Shown piece by piece: positions 43,600 through 51,223 of a stretch of 64,000 nt of DNA. Source of the stretch: Chitinophagaceae bacterium (GTDB taxonomy: Bacteria; Bacteroidota; Bacteroidia; Chitinophagales; Chitinophagaceae); contig JACSRW010000029.1 in NCBI GenBank assembly GCA_014879565.1, positions 124,001-188,000 on the forward strand. Reading direction: 5' to 3'. Numbering within the stretch: position 1 is the stretch's first letter; every line of letters begins with the position of its first letter. Position numbers and translations under genes: made by a program. The notes under the pieces are model-generated. The model did not search any database. It was not told the origin of the DNA and worked only from the letters and a program-made list of their open reading frames with translations.

Positions 43600-44918
43600 T
43601 GTTTATTTGTTTGTTTGGCCGGTTTGAAGAGGGCCGCGTAAAAAAGCAAAAGTAGGCCAAGAACAAAAAATGTCATCAGGGCCAGTACCGAATTTCTTTG
43701 GGATCCGGTGAGTTCATTGATAAATCCAAAACTGAATATGCCTATAACGGCCGCCACTTTTTCCGTTACGTCATAAAAACTGAAAAACGAAGCGGTATCC
43801 CTGGTTACGGGCATCAGTTTGGCGTAAGTGGAACGGCTTAGTGACTGGATACCCCCCATCACAAAGCCGACAGAGGCGGCCAGTCCGTAAAACTCATATA
43901 TCCCTCCTACCGGCAATGTATAGCCGATGTAACAGAGTATAATCCAGAAAATCACAATACCGATGAGGGTACGGATATTTCCGAATTTTGACGAAAGCCA
44001 GGAGATAGTAAAGGCGCCGGGAATCGCAATCAACTGGATCAGAATAATCGCGATGATCAGGTTGTCTGTCGGTATTTCCAGTTCACTTTTACCGTATAAA
44101 GCTGCTACCAGCATCACAGTCTGCACTCCCATATTGTAAAAGAAATAGGCGCCCAGAAATCTTTTAAGGGGGGGGAGGTGTTTCAGCTGGTTCCAGACTT
44201 TCTGCAACTCATGGTATCCCTTTGACAGGATATGGTGTTTCAGGTCGCCGGATCCGGCCGGTACCGGTCTTGGCAGCCGGCGAAGCGAATACTGGCCGAA
44301 TCCCCACCACCAGATTCCCACCAGTAAAAAGGAGGTCCGGAACTGGATCGTGGAATCTTTATCGCCGCCGAGTATTTCCGGGAAAAATACGAATACAAAA
44401 CAGATAATCTGCAGGAGCACACTGCCGATATATCCGTAGGTGAATCCTTTTGCGCTGATCCGGTCCCGGTCTTCCGGTGCGGCAATTTCCGGCAGGAAGG
44501 AATTGTAGAAAACAAGACTGCCCCAGAACCCCACACAGGCTACAATCATGGACAGTACCCCAATGACCAAAGTGTGCTTTTCAAAAAAGAACATACTCAT
44601 ACAGGCCAGGCTGCCCATCGTCATAAAAAAGAACATGAAGTTCTTTTTGTTCCCTTTATAATCTGCAATAGACGAAAGGAGCGGGGAGATCAGGGCAACA
44701 ATCAGCATGGCAAAGGCCAGCGCGTAATTATACAGGGAGGTGTTTTCAAAATGTCTTCCCAGGAATGTTACACTGGTTTTGGAAATCTCTTTGTTATCAA
44801 CGGCAATAGCCTCAAAATATGCAGGGAAAATGGTGGACGTAATAACAAGATTATACGCTGAATTCGCCCAGTCGTACATCGCCCAGGCGTTTACTACTTT
44901 TCTCGGAGCCGTCTGCAT
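43596..44918 (-). CDS. MFS transporter, UMF1 (Atg22-like) family
   Basis: A 440-residue transporter with about 12 hydrophobic segments. ATG 44918 is preferred to the in-frame TTG one codon earlier. The N-terminal VNAWAMYDWANSAYNLVI is the signature of the UMF1/Atg22 group, which in fungi exports amino acids from the vacuole. Loop motifs such as ADYKGNKKNF and QSLSRSTYAKLMP are typical. The substrate in bacteria is unknown. It is the first gene of a two-gene operon with the MBL hydrolase. Confidence 0.9.
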   Translation of the reverse strand: MQTAPRKVVNAWAMYDWANSAYNLVITSTIFPAYFEAIAVDNKEISKTSVTFLGRHFENTSLYNYALAFAMLIVALISPLLSSIADYKGNKKNFMFFFMTMGSLACMSMFFFEKHTLVIGVLSMIVACVGFWGSLVFYNSFLPEIAAPEDRDRISAKGFTYGYIGSVLLQIICFVFVFFPEILGGDKDSTIQFRTSFLLVGIWWWGFGQYSLRRLPRPVPAGSGDLKHHILSKGYHELQKVWNQLKHLPPLKRFLGAYFFYNMGVQTVMLVAALYGKSELEIPTDNLIIAIILIQLIAIPGAFTISWLSSKFGNIRTLIGIVIFWIILCYIGYTLPVGGIYEFYGLAASVGFVMGGIQSLSRSTYAKLMPVTRDTASFFSFYDVTEKVAAVIGIFSFGFINELTGSQRNSVLALMTFFVLGLLLLFYAALFKPAKQTNKQ

Positions 44919-44960
44919 CAAGCATTGGTTTGGGTAAATATAGGAAATTGACGGGCAAAG

Positions 44961-44994
44961 GAAAAAAGAAGGCCATCCCTTAAAAAGGATGGCC
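44961..44994 (-). terminator. Intrinsic terminator after the 45021 lipoprotein gene
   Basis: GGCCATCC (44971-44978) pairs with GGATGGCC (44987-44994). On the minus strand it is followed by TTCTTTTTTCC. It separates the lipoprotein gene from the downstream MFS gene. Confidence 0.8.
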
Positions 44995-45020
44995 CGGGAA
45001 AGGTAGTAATGGCTGAATAA

Positions 45021-45752
45021 TCAGTTTTGTCCGGCTCTGGTCTGGCTGCGCAATACGCTGAAAGTGTCATCGGTTACCTGGAAAATCACCGGGGCGCCCT
45101 TGCATACGCTGCCTGATATTTTTCCGCTGATTTCTTCCATCACTTCCGGAGTGAAGCGGTCAGCTTTTGCCGGATCAATTACCATGTTTACCAGTAAGGT
45201 GCCCTGTTCATTTTTTGTCAGCTGAAAACTGATTGTCTTTTCAGGACTCATATACGTCTCCAGGAAAAGGGCCAGCGCATCCGCCATTTCCTTGTTTTGG
45301 GTCAGATCAAACACTTCCACATTGCCCGAGACTGTTTTTTCTCCCCAGGCGGGGGCCAGTTCTTTCCGGAAACGGTATGCCCGCAGTTCTTTAAAGCGGT
45401 TATCTGTCAGGGTGAGGTTGACTGGCTGACCTGCAAATACACTGTCGGATACCAGGGTACAAATGGCATAAAAAGGGGCATCTCCCACAGCATCGGCCTT
45501 TACCAGGTCGGCTACCATTTTAAGGAGGATAGTATCACCGTTTTGCTGCAACTGAAAACTCTTGGTGCCTTCATCGGCGGGGTTGGAGGCAGCCAGGGTG
45601 GCATCAAAGAGACGGGCTGTTTTTTCAGCCTGTTCCGCGGTGATGCCCTCTTTATAGTACACATCAATATTGGAGGAACTTACTTTTTTCCCATAATTGG
45701 TGCAGGCACTGAGCAGAGAGAGCAGCGTGCAGGTCAGAAGAATACGGGTCAT
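45021..45752 (-). CDS. Lipoprotein of unknown function
   Basis: A 243-residue putative lipoprotein: MTRILLTCTLLSLLSACTNYG with lipobox LSAC (Cys at residue 17). The mature protein seems to hold two related halves: each has a helix followed by FQLQQNGDTILLKMVAD or FQLTKNEQGTLLVNMVID and then a proposed strand region with PVNLTLTDNRFKELRAY or PVIFQVTDDTFSVLRSQ. It therefore looks like an internal duplication. I do not recognise a family. It has its own terminator and a near-match promoter (TACCTCTG) just upstream. Confidence 0.8.
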   Translation of the reverse strand: MTRILLTCTLLSLLSACTNYGKKVSSSNIDVYYKEGITAEQAEKTARLFDATLAASNPADEGTKSFQLQQNGDTILLKMVADLVKADAVGDAPFYAICTLVSDSVFAGQPVNLTLTDNRFKELRAYRFRKELAPAWGEKTVSGNVEVFDLTQNKEMADALALFLETYMSPEKTISFQLTKNEQGTLLVNMVIDPAKADRFTPEVMEEISGKISGSVCKGAPVIFQVTDDTFSVLRSQTRAGQN

Positions 45753-45815
45753 GGACTTTTTTTTGCAGAGGTACGCTTTCTTCCTGCAATCCCCATACCC
45801 TGAAAAGGGGATTTT

Positions 45816-46616
45816 TCAGCTTTTTAAATAACCGGTAGCCAGGAGAATGAGGAGCAGGATACCACCTGCGATGCGGTAATAGCCAAAAACCCGGAATCCG
45901 TGCCGTTGCAGAAAGCCGATAAAGAATTTAATGGCCAGCATGGCCACCACAAAGGCGACCAGGTTGCCGGCGATAAAAATTTTCAGATCAGCCGTTGTCA
46001 GCATTTTATAGCCCTTAAGCATTTTATAGCCCGTAGCGGCTGCCATGGTGGGCACGGCCAGGAAAAAGGAAAATTCAGCCGCCAGTTTACGGGTCAGCTT
46101 TTGCTGCATGCCTCCGATGATACTGGCTGCGCTGCGGCTGACTCCGGGAATCATGGCCACACATTGCCAGAGGCCGATCCGGAAAGCGGTGGCAAAACTG
46201 ATCTGCTCTTCCTTTACCACTGGATGCTCCTTAAACACATCATCAATAAACAGAAGGACAATTCCCCCGAGTATCATGGTAATGGCGACCGTTAATGAAC
46301 TTTCCAGCAGGCTGTCAATCTTATCCGAAAAGATAAAACCCAGTCCCAGGGCAGGCAGCACCGCCACCAGTAATTTGAGGTAAAACAACCAGCCCTTTTT
46401 CCCCTGTGTGAACGGGGTGATAAATTTTTTCCAGTACAGCACTACCACAGCCAGGATGGCGCCAAGTTGAATACCGACGGTAAATAGTTTGGTGAATTCA
46501 TTATCCGGAACACCCAGCAGCTTCTCCGTGATAATCATATGCCCGGTGGAAGAAATGGGCAGGAATTCGGTCAGCCCCTCCACAATGGCAATAATAATGG
46601 ATTCCAGTAAGGTCAT
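45816..46616 (-). CDS. uppP: Undecaprenyl-diphosphatase (UppP/BacA)
   Basis: A 266-residue integral membrane enzyme that dephosphorylates undecaprenyl diphosphate to recycle the lipid carrier for peptidoglycan. Both catalytic motifs are present: EGLTEFLPISSTGHMI near the N terminus (Glu/Ser/His) and PGVSRSAASIIGGM. About eight helices are predicted. It follows DUF3098 and ftsX on the same strand, an order I know from other Bacteroidota, where truB usually comes next; here an unrelated lipoprotein gene follows. Confidence 0.96.
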   Translation of the reverse strand: MTLLESIIIAIVEGLTEFLPISSTGHMIITEKLLGVPDNEFTKLFTVGIQLGAILAVVVLYWKKFITPFTQGKKGWLFYLKLLVAVLPALGLGFIFSDKIDSLLESSLTVAITMILGGIVLLFIDDVFKEHPVVKEEQISFATAFRIGLWQCVAMIPGVSRSAASIIGGMQQKLTRKLAAEFSFFLAVPTMAAATGYKMLKGYKMLTTADLKIFIAGNLVAFVVAMLAIKFFIGFLQRHGFRVFGYYRIAGGILLLILLATGYLKS

Positions 46617-46644
46617 GCGGGAAATTTAGCGGTAATCCGGGAAA

Positions 46645-46673
46645 TAAAAAAAGGCTGCTCAAACGGTACAGCC
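46645..46673 (-). terminator. Possible weak terminator after the DUF3098 gene
   Basis: On the minus strand GGCTG pairs with CAGCC (46669-46673 and 46653-46657) and is followed by a T run (A46645-46652 on the plus strand). The stem is only about 5 bp, so some readthrough into uppP is likely. Confidence 0.5.
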
Positions 46674-46694
46674 CCTTCCTTCTCCGCTTGTTTA

Positions 46695-46937
46695 TCAGGC
46701 AGCTTTGGGTTTCTTAAAGATGGCATAGATCTCTATCACCAGTCCCGCCAGAATCAGCAGGGGGGCTACGGTAATCCGGGTAGTGCTGTAAACGGCCTCC
46801 TTGTCAAACACGGCCGGGTCGGTATTGCTTTTGCCACCCGACATCAGAAACATGCCCAGCCCGATGACCAGGATCCCGATCAGCATCCAGATATAATTTT
46901 CCTTTGTGAACATTACGGGTTTTTGTGACTCGCTCAT
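46695..46937 (-). CDS. DUF3098 family membrane protein
   Basis: An 80-residue protein with two hydrophobic segments (YIWMLIGILVIGLGMFLMSGG and ITVAPLLILAGLVIEIYAIF) separated by a short polar loop (KSNTDPAVFDKEAVYS). This layout is the DUF3098 pattern found next to ftsX in many Bacteroidota. The function is unknown; the position suggests a link with cell division or wall recycling. Confidence 0.88.
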   Translation of the reverse strand: MSESQKPVMFTKENYIWMLIGILVIGLGMFLMSGGKSNTDPAVFDKEAVYSTTRITVAPLLILAGLVIEIYAIFKKPKAA

Positions 46938-46965
46938 GTGGGTTGAATTAGGGGTGCAATATAGG

Positions 46966-47043
46966 GAAAATGGAGAATAGGAAATGGAGAATGGAAAATA
47001 GGGGAAAGGGCGGATTCCCCACTATCTAATTTCCACTTTCCAT
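46966..47043. repeat. Degenerate AATGGAGAAT repeats with inverted partner
   Basis: Repeated words AATGGAGAATAGG, AATGGAGAATGG and AAAATAGGGG are followed by a hairpin, GGGGAA (47001-47006) with TTCCCC (47015-47020), and by partly complementary words (TTTCCACTTTCCATCT). It lies between ftsX and DUF3098. Confidence 0.55.
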
Positions 47044-47044
47044 C

Positions 47045-47917
47045 TCAGTATAAGTCATCGAGTTTCATCTTCAGGTACTTAATCACACTCCGGTGGGTAC
47101 TGAAAACGGTAATGGCGATACCCAGGAAAATCAGGCCGACAAAAAGTACAACCAGGCTGGAATTGTCGTGTATGGCTTTCATTTCGGGAATAAATTTTTC
47201 CAGGACCAGCAGGAACAGAATAACAGCGCCGGTGGCTATCACCCCGCTGATCGCCCCGTTGATCACCGCCCGGATATTCATGGGTTTGGCGATAAACCAG
47301 CGGGTGGCTCCCACCATTTGCATGGTTTTTATCAGGAATCGGTTGCTGAACATGGCCAGTTTAATGGTATTGTCAATCAGTACGATCACTACCAGGGCCA
47401 GTACAATGGCCACGATCAGGATACCCAGGCTGATATTCCGCAGGTTGGTGCTCATCTTGCTGATCAGGGCTTCCGGGTACTCCACATCACTTACATAGGT
47501 CTGGTTCTTCAGATCCGTTTTGATGGCATTCAGGGAATCAGTATTGAGATAATTATGCTTTACTTTAAAATCAATGCTGTTGGGCAGGGGATTTTCGCTG
47601 AGTACTTCCGACCAGTCCTTGTTCCCGTCGGCCAGGTATTTCTTTTTGGCTATTTCCTTGGTTACATAAGTGTACTCCCGGATATAGGGTTTGGCGCTGA
47701 TATACTGCATCAGGGCGGCGCTGTCTTTCGGATTCAGATCTCCCCGCAGGTAAGCACTTACGGTTACGTTTTCCCGGAAATGGTCGGAAAGTTTATTGGT
47801 GTTGATAACAATCAAACCGATAATTCCCAGGAAGAACAAGACCAGGGTAACCCCCAGGATGGACATAAAATAGGATGGCTTTCCTCTCTTGATAGATGCT
47901 TTTCCTGCCTGCGACAT
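47045..47917 (-). CDS. ftsX: Cell division protein FtsX (ABC-like permease)
   Basis: A 290-residue permease that works with the FtsE ATPase to activate periplasmic wall hydrolases. I chose ATG 47917 (MSQAGKASIKRGKPSYFMSIL). A longer frame reaches 47971, but a TAnnTTTG element (47956-47949, minus strand) lies inside that extension and would place the transcript start after it. One helix follows the cytoplasmic N terminus, then a periplasmic loop (about 55-175) with the FtsX-type pattern ENPLPNSIDFKVKHN, then three helices. ftsE is not adjacent, as is usual in Bacteroidota. It is divergent from leuS. Confidence 0.93.
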   Translation of the reverse strand: MSQAGKASIKRGKPSYFMSILGVTLVLFFLGIIGLIVINTNKLSDHFRENVTVSAYLRGDLNPKDSAALMQYISAKPYIREYTYVTKEIAKKKYLADGNKDWSEVLSENPLPNSIDFKVKHNYLNTDSLNAIKTDLKNQTYVSDVEYPEALISKMSTNLRNISLGILIVAIVLALVVIVLIDNTIKLAMFSNRFLIKTMQMVGATRWFIAKPMNIRAVINGAISGVIATGAVILFLLVLEKFIPEMKAIHDNSSLVVLFVGLIFLGIAITVFSTHRSVIKYLKMKLDDLY

Positions 47918-47948
47918 GCGACTCTGTTTAAAGATGAATGGATCGGGA

Positions 47949-47956
47949 CAAAAATA
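47949..47956 (-). promoter_or_regulatory. Bacteroidota -7 promoter element of the ftsX operon
   Basis: On the minus strand it reads TATTTTTG, an exact match, 31 bases upstream of the ftsX ATG at 47917. Confidence 0.5.
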
Positions 47957-48011
47957 GCAGAATAAACCCATTCCCGGTGCGGTTTTCCGGGCCCTTTCGG
48001 GTCATAATCAG

Positions 48012-48019
48012 TATTTTTG
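48012..48019 (+). promoter_or_regulatory. Bacteroidota -7 promoter element of leuS
   Basis: TATTTTTG matches TAnnTTTG. The leader to the leuS ATG at 48134 would be about 108 bases and begins with a small hairpin (CTGCC/GGCAG). Confidence 0.45.
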
Positions 48020-48133
48020 CTGCCCATTTAAACGGCAGGGTTCCGGTCATATTGCCGGCTGACTGAAAGATATTGTTAAAGAATACTGGTCCGGCAGCGG
48101 CCCCTTCCCAAAATAATCAAGCAAGAAAAGCGT

Positions 48134-51100
48134 ATGGAATACCAGTTCAGGCAGATTGAATCAAAATGGCAGGAAGAATGGAAGAAATCAGGTGCCTACA
48201 AAGTGTCTGATGACTTGAGCAAACCCAAATGTTTTGTACTGGATATGTTTCCCTATCCCAGTGGCGCCGGTCTGCATGTGGGGCATCCCCTGGGTTATAT
48301 CGCATCGGATATTTACAGCCGGTACAAAAGACTGAAAGGATTCAATGTCCTGCACCCGATGGGCTTCGACAGCTTTGGCCTCCCGGCAGAGCAATATGCC
48401 CTGGATACCGGTCAGCATCCTGCCGTAACTACCAAAAAGAATATTGAGACTTTTAAATCGCAGCTGAATAATATTGGCTTTTGTTACGACTGGGAACGGG
48501 AAGTGCAGACCAGTGATCCTGCGTATTACAAATGGACCCAGTGGATCTTTCTGCAGTTATTCGGCTCCTTTTTTAACCGGCAGACCGGCAAAGCTGAGCC
48601 GGTGGAAAACCTGGTTGCGGCTTTTGAACAAGAGGGAAATGCCGGCCATCCCTGCCCGGGGGATAACCGTATTCTTTTTACGGCAGCCGAATGGGAAACA
48701 TTTGATGAAAAACAAAAAGCGGATATCCTGATGGAATACCGCCTGGCCTATTGCGGATACGGGGAAGTGAACTGGTGTGAAGCCCTGGGTACCGTGCTGG
48801 CCAATGATGAAGTGGTTAACGGAGTGAGTGAGCGGGGCGGACACCCGGTGGTGAAAAAGAAATTACGCCAATGGTACCTGCGGATTACAGAATATGCAGA
48901 CCGCCTGCTGGAAGGACTGGACCGGATTGAGTTCAGCGATGCCATGAAGGAAATGCAGACCAACTGGATCGGAAAATCTTCGGGAGCTGAGATAGATTTT
49001 GAAGTGAAAAAGCCCGTCCGGAATACAGGCGCTGATGAAGTGGAAAGAGCCACCACCCTCCGCGTATATACGACCCGGCCCGATACTATTTTTGGCGTGG
49101 ATTTTATGGTTGTTGCCCCGGAACTGGATATCGTGGAAGAACTGAAATCAGATGAACAGGCAGCCGCGGTGGATGAATACCTGGCCTATGTAAAAAGCCG
49201 CAGTGAAAGGGAACGTATGGCAGAAAAGAAAATCAGCGGAGTGTTTACCGGCTCTTATGCCATCAATCCTTTTGATGGCCGGGAGATTCCCATCTGGATT
49301 TCGGAATATGTACTGGCCGGTTATGGCACGGGAGCCATTATGGCCGTACCCTGCGGAGACGAACGCGATCACAAGTTTGCCCGGCATTTTAATATTCCAA
49401 TCACCAATATTATCGGATCCCATTATAACGGAGAAGAAGCCAATCCCACCAAAGACGCGATTCTTGAAAATTCAGGGTTTCTCAACGGACTGCTGATGAA
49501 GGAGGCTATTGAAGTGGCGATCGGTGCCATTGAGGAAAAAAGAATCGGGGTGCGGAAAAAGAATTACAAAATGCGGGATGCCGCTTTCAGCCGCCAGCGT
49601 TACTGGGGCGAACCCTTCCCGATAGTCTGGAAAAACGGGATCGCGTACCCGTTTGCGGAAAATGAATTACCCCTGGAGCTTCCGCATGTGGACAGCTATA
49701 AACCCGGGCCCGACGGGGAAGGGCCGCTGGCGAATATCAAAGACTGGACCGGCCGGCAACTGGAGACCAATACCATGCCCGGTTATGCCGGTTCCAGCTG
49801 GTATTTCCTGCGCTATATGGATCCGAAAAACGACCAGGAATTCTGCAGCCGTAAATTATCCGATTACTGGAACCAGGTGGATCTCTATATCGGTGGTACT
49901 GAACATGCCGTAGGGCACCTGCTCTACAGCCGGATGTGGACCAAGGTACTCTTTGATCTCGGCCATATCGGTTACGATGAACCCTATAAGAAACTGGTGA
50001 ACCAGGGAATGATACAGGGTGTAAGCGCTTTTGCGAATTTTATTGGGTTCAACTTTGGAGTAAATATGTTGGGGGATATTACTGAAGATCAAAAACAACT
50101 TGTCAAGGAGTTAAAGGAAAAATATGTTGCGTTAAAAAACGTCTTTTTATCAGATGATTTGATGGATGTGATAAGAAAATCTTATTTGGAACCTAAAACA
50201 GATGAAGAAAAAGAGCATATGACTCTTCAAAATAAGTTATACTCATTATTACTGAAACCAGTTTACGAAGATATTGAAGTAATGGGTTTGAAGGATATAG
50301 TAAGGGTTGCTCCATTAAATAATTATTATAGAGTTCATATTCCTATTGAGTATGTAAATCACAAGGATGAGTTAGATGAAGAAAGACTTAAATCTGAGGT
50401 TTCTCGATTTGAGGGTTCCATTTTTATAGCAAAGAATGAAAAGTTTATTTGCTCAAGAGAGGTGGAAAAAATGTCCAAGTCCAAGTATAATGTTGAGAAT
50501 CCAGATGTGATTATCGAAAAATACGGCGCCGACACTTTCCGCATGTATGAAATGTTCCTGGGCCCCGTAGAACTCAGCAAGCCCTGGGATACTAAGGGGA
50601 TTGAAGGGGTGCACCGGTTCCTGAAAAAATTCTGGCGGCTTTTTGCCGATGAAACAAAGGGCTGGCTGGTTACTGATGCCGAACCAACGGCAGAAGAACT
50701 GAAAGTCCTGCACCGTACCATTAAAAAAATTGAAGACGATACAGAACGGTTCAGTTTTAATACGGCGGTCAGCGGATTTATGATTGCCACCAATGAACTG
50801 AGCGATCTGAAATGTCATAAAAGGGCCATCCTGGAACCGCTGCTGATCCTGCTTACCCCTTATGCCCCGCATATCTGCGCTGAACTCTGGCAACAGCTTG
50901 GCCATTCAGACAGTATACTGGATGCGCCCTACCCGGTATTTGATGCCCGGCATGTGGCCGAGAGCAGTAAGGAATACCCGGTTTCGGTCAATGGTAAACT
51001 GCGTACCACGATGACGATATCCCTGGATGCTGCCCAGGCCGAGGTGGAAGCCCTGGTACTGGCCAATGAAGTGGTGCAGAAATGGCTGGAGGGCAAAACG

Positions 51101-51151
51101 CCGAAAAAAATCATTTTTGTCAGGGGTAAAATGGTGAATGTGGTGGTCTGA
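48134..51151 (+). CDS. leuS: Leucine-tRNA ligase with an atypical low-GC inserted/replaced segment
   Basis: LeuRS charges tRNA-Leu. The 1005-residue protein has the HIGH motif as HVGHP at 48-52, the editing domain (about 230-450, with YTTRPDTIFGVDFMV and YGTGAIMAVPCGDERD), and KMSKS at 779-783, followed by the anticodon-binding domain. It is longer than the roughly 920-950 residues I expect for the family. The excess lies before KMSKS: from about residue 634 to 794 (50035-50515) the DNA falls to about 30% GC against about 50% in the flanks, codon use changes to A/T-rich codons, and about 75 residues (around DQKQLVKELKEKYVALKNVF to EVMGLKDIVRV) have no counterpart that I know in other Bacteroidota LeuRS. 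The frame is intact and catalytic motifs are present, so the enzyme is probably functional. Confidence 0.96.
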   Translation: MEYQFRQIESKWQEEWKKSGAYKVSDDLSKPKCFVLDMFPYPSGAGLHVGHPLGYIASDIYSRYKRLKGFNVLHPMGFDSFGLPAEQYALDTGQHPAVTTKKNIETFKSQLNNIGFCYDWEREVQTSDPAYYKWTQWIFLQLFGSFFNRQTGKAEPVENLVAAFEQEGNAGHPCPGDNRILFTAAEWETFDEKQKADILMEYRLAYCGYGEVNWCEALGTVLANDEVVNGVSERGGHPVVKKKLRQWYLRITEYADRLLEGLDRIEFSDAMKEMQTNWIGKSSGAEIDFEVKKPVRNTGADEVERATTLRVYTTRPDTIFGVDFMVVAPELDIVEELKSDEQAAAVDEYLAYVKSRSERERMAEKKISGVFTGSYAINPFDGREIPIWISEYVLAGYGTGAIMAVPCGDERDHKFARHFNIPITNIIGSHYNGEEANPTKDAILENSGFLNGLLMKEAIEVAIGAIEEKRIGVRKKNYKMRDAAFSRQRYWGEPFPIVWKNGIAYPFAENELPLELPHVDSYKPGPDGEGPLANIKDWTGRQLETNTMPGYAGSSWYFLRYMDPKNDQEFCSRKLSDYWNQVDLYIGGTEHAVGHLLYSRMWTKVLFDLGHIGYDEPYKKLVNQGMIQGVSAFANFIGFNFGVNMLGDITEDQKQLVKELKEKYVALKNVFLSDDLMDVIRKSYLEPKTDEEKEHMTLQNKLYSLLLKPVYEDIEVMGLKDIVRVAPLNNYYRVHIPIEYVNHKDELDEERLKSEVSRFEGSIFIAKNEKFICSREVEKMSKSKYNVENPDVIIEKYGADTFRMYEMFLGPVELSKPWDTKGIEGVHRFLKKFWRLFADETKGWLVTDAEPTAEELKVLHRTIKKIEDDTERFSFNTAVSGFMIATNELSDLKCHKRAILEPLLILLTPYAPHICAELWQQLGHSDSILDAPYPVFDARHVAESSKEYPVSVNGKLRTTMTISLDAAQAEVEALVLANEVVQKWLEGKTPKKIIFVRGKMVNVVV

Positions 51152-51223
51152 ACCCGGTGATTTGATCAGCGGTCAGGCTATCAGGTTTTTTGGGCGTAAC
51201 TTAATTGCCCAAAATCAAGCCGC

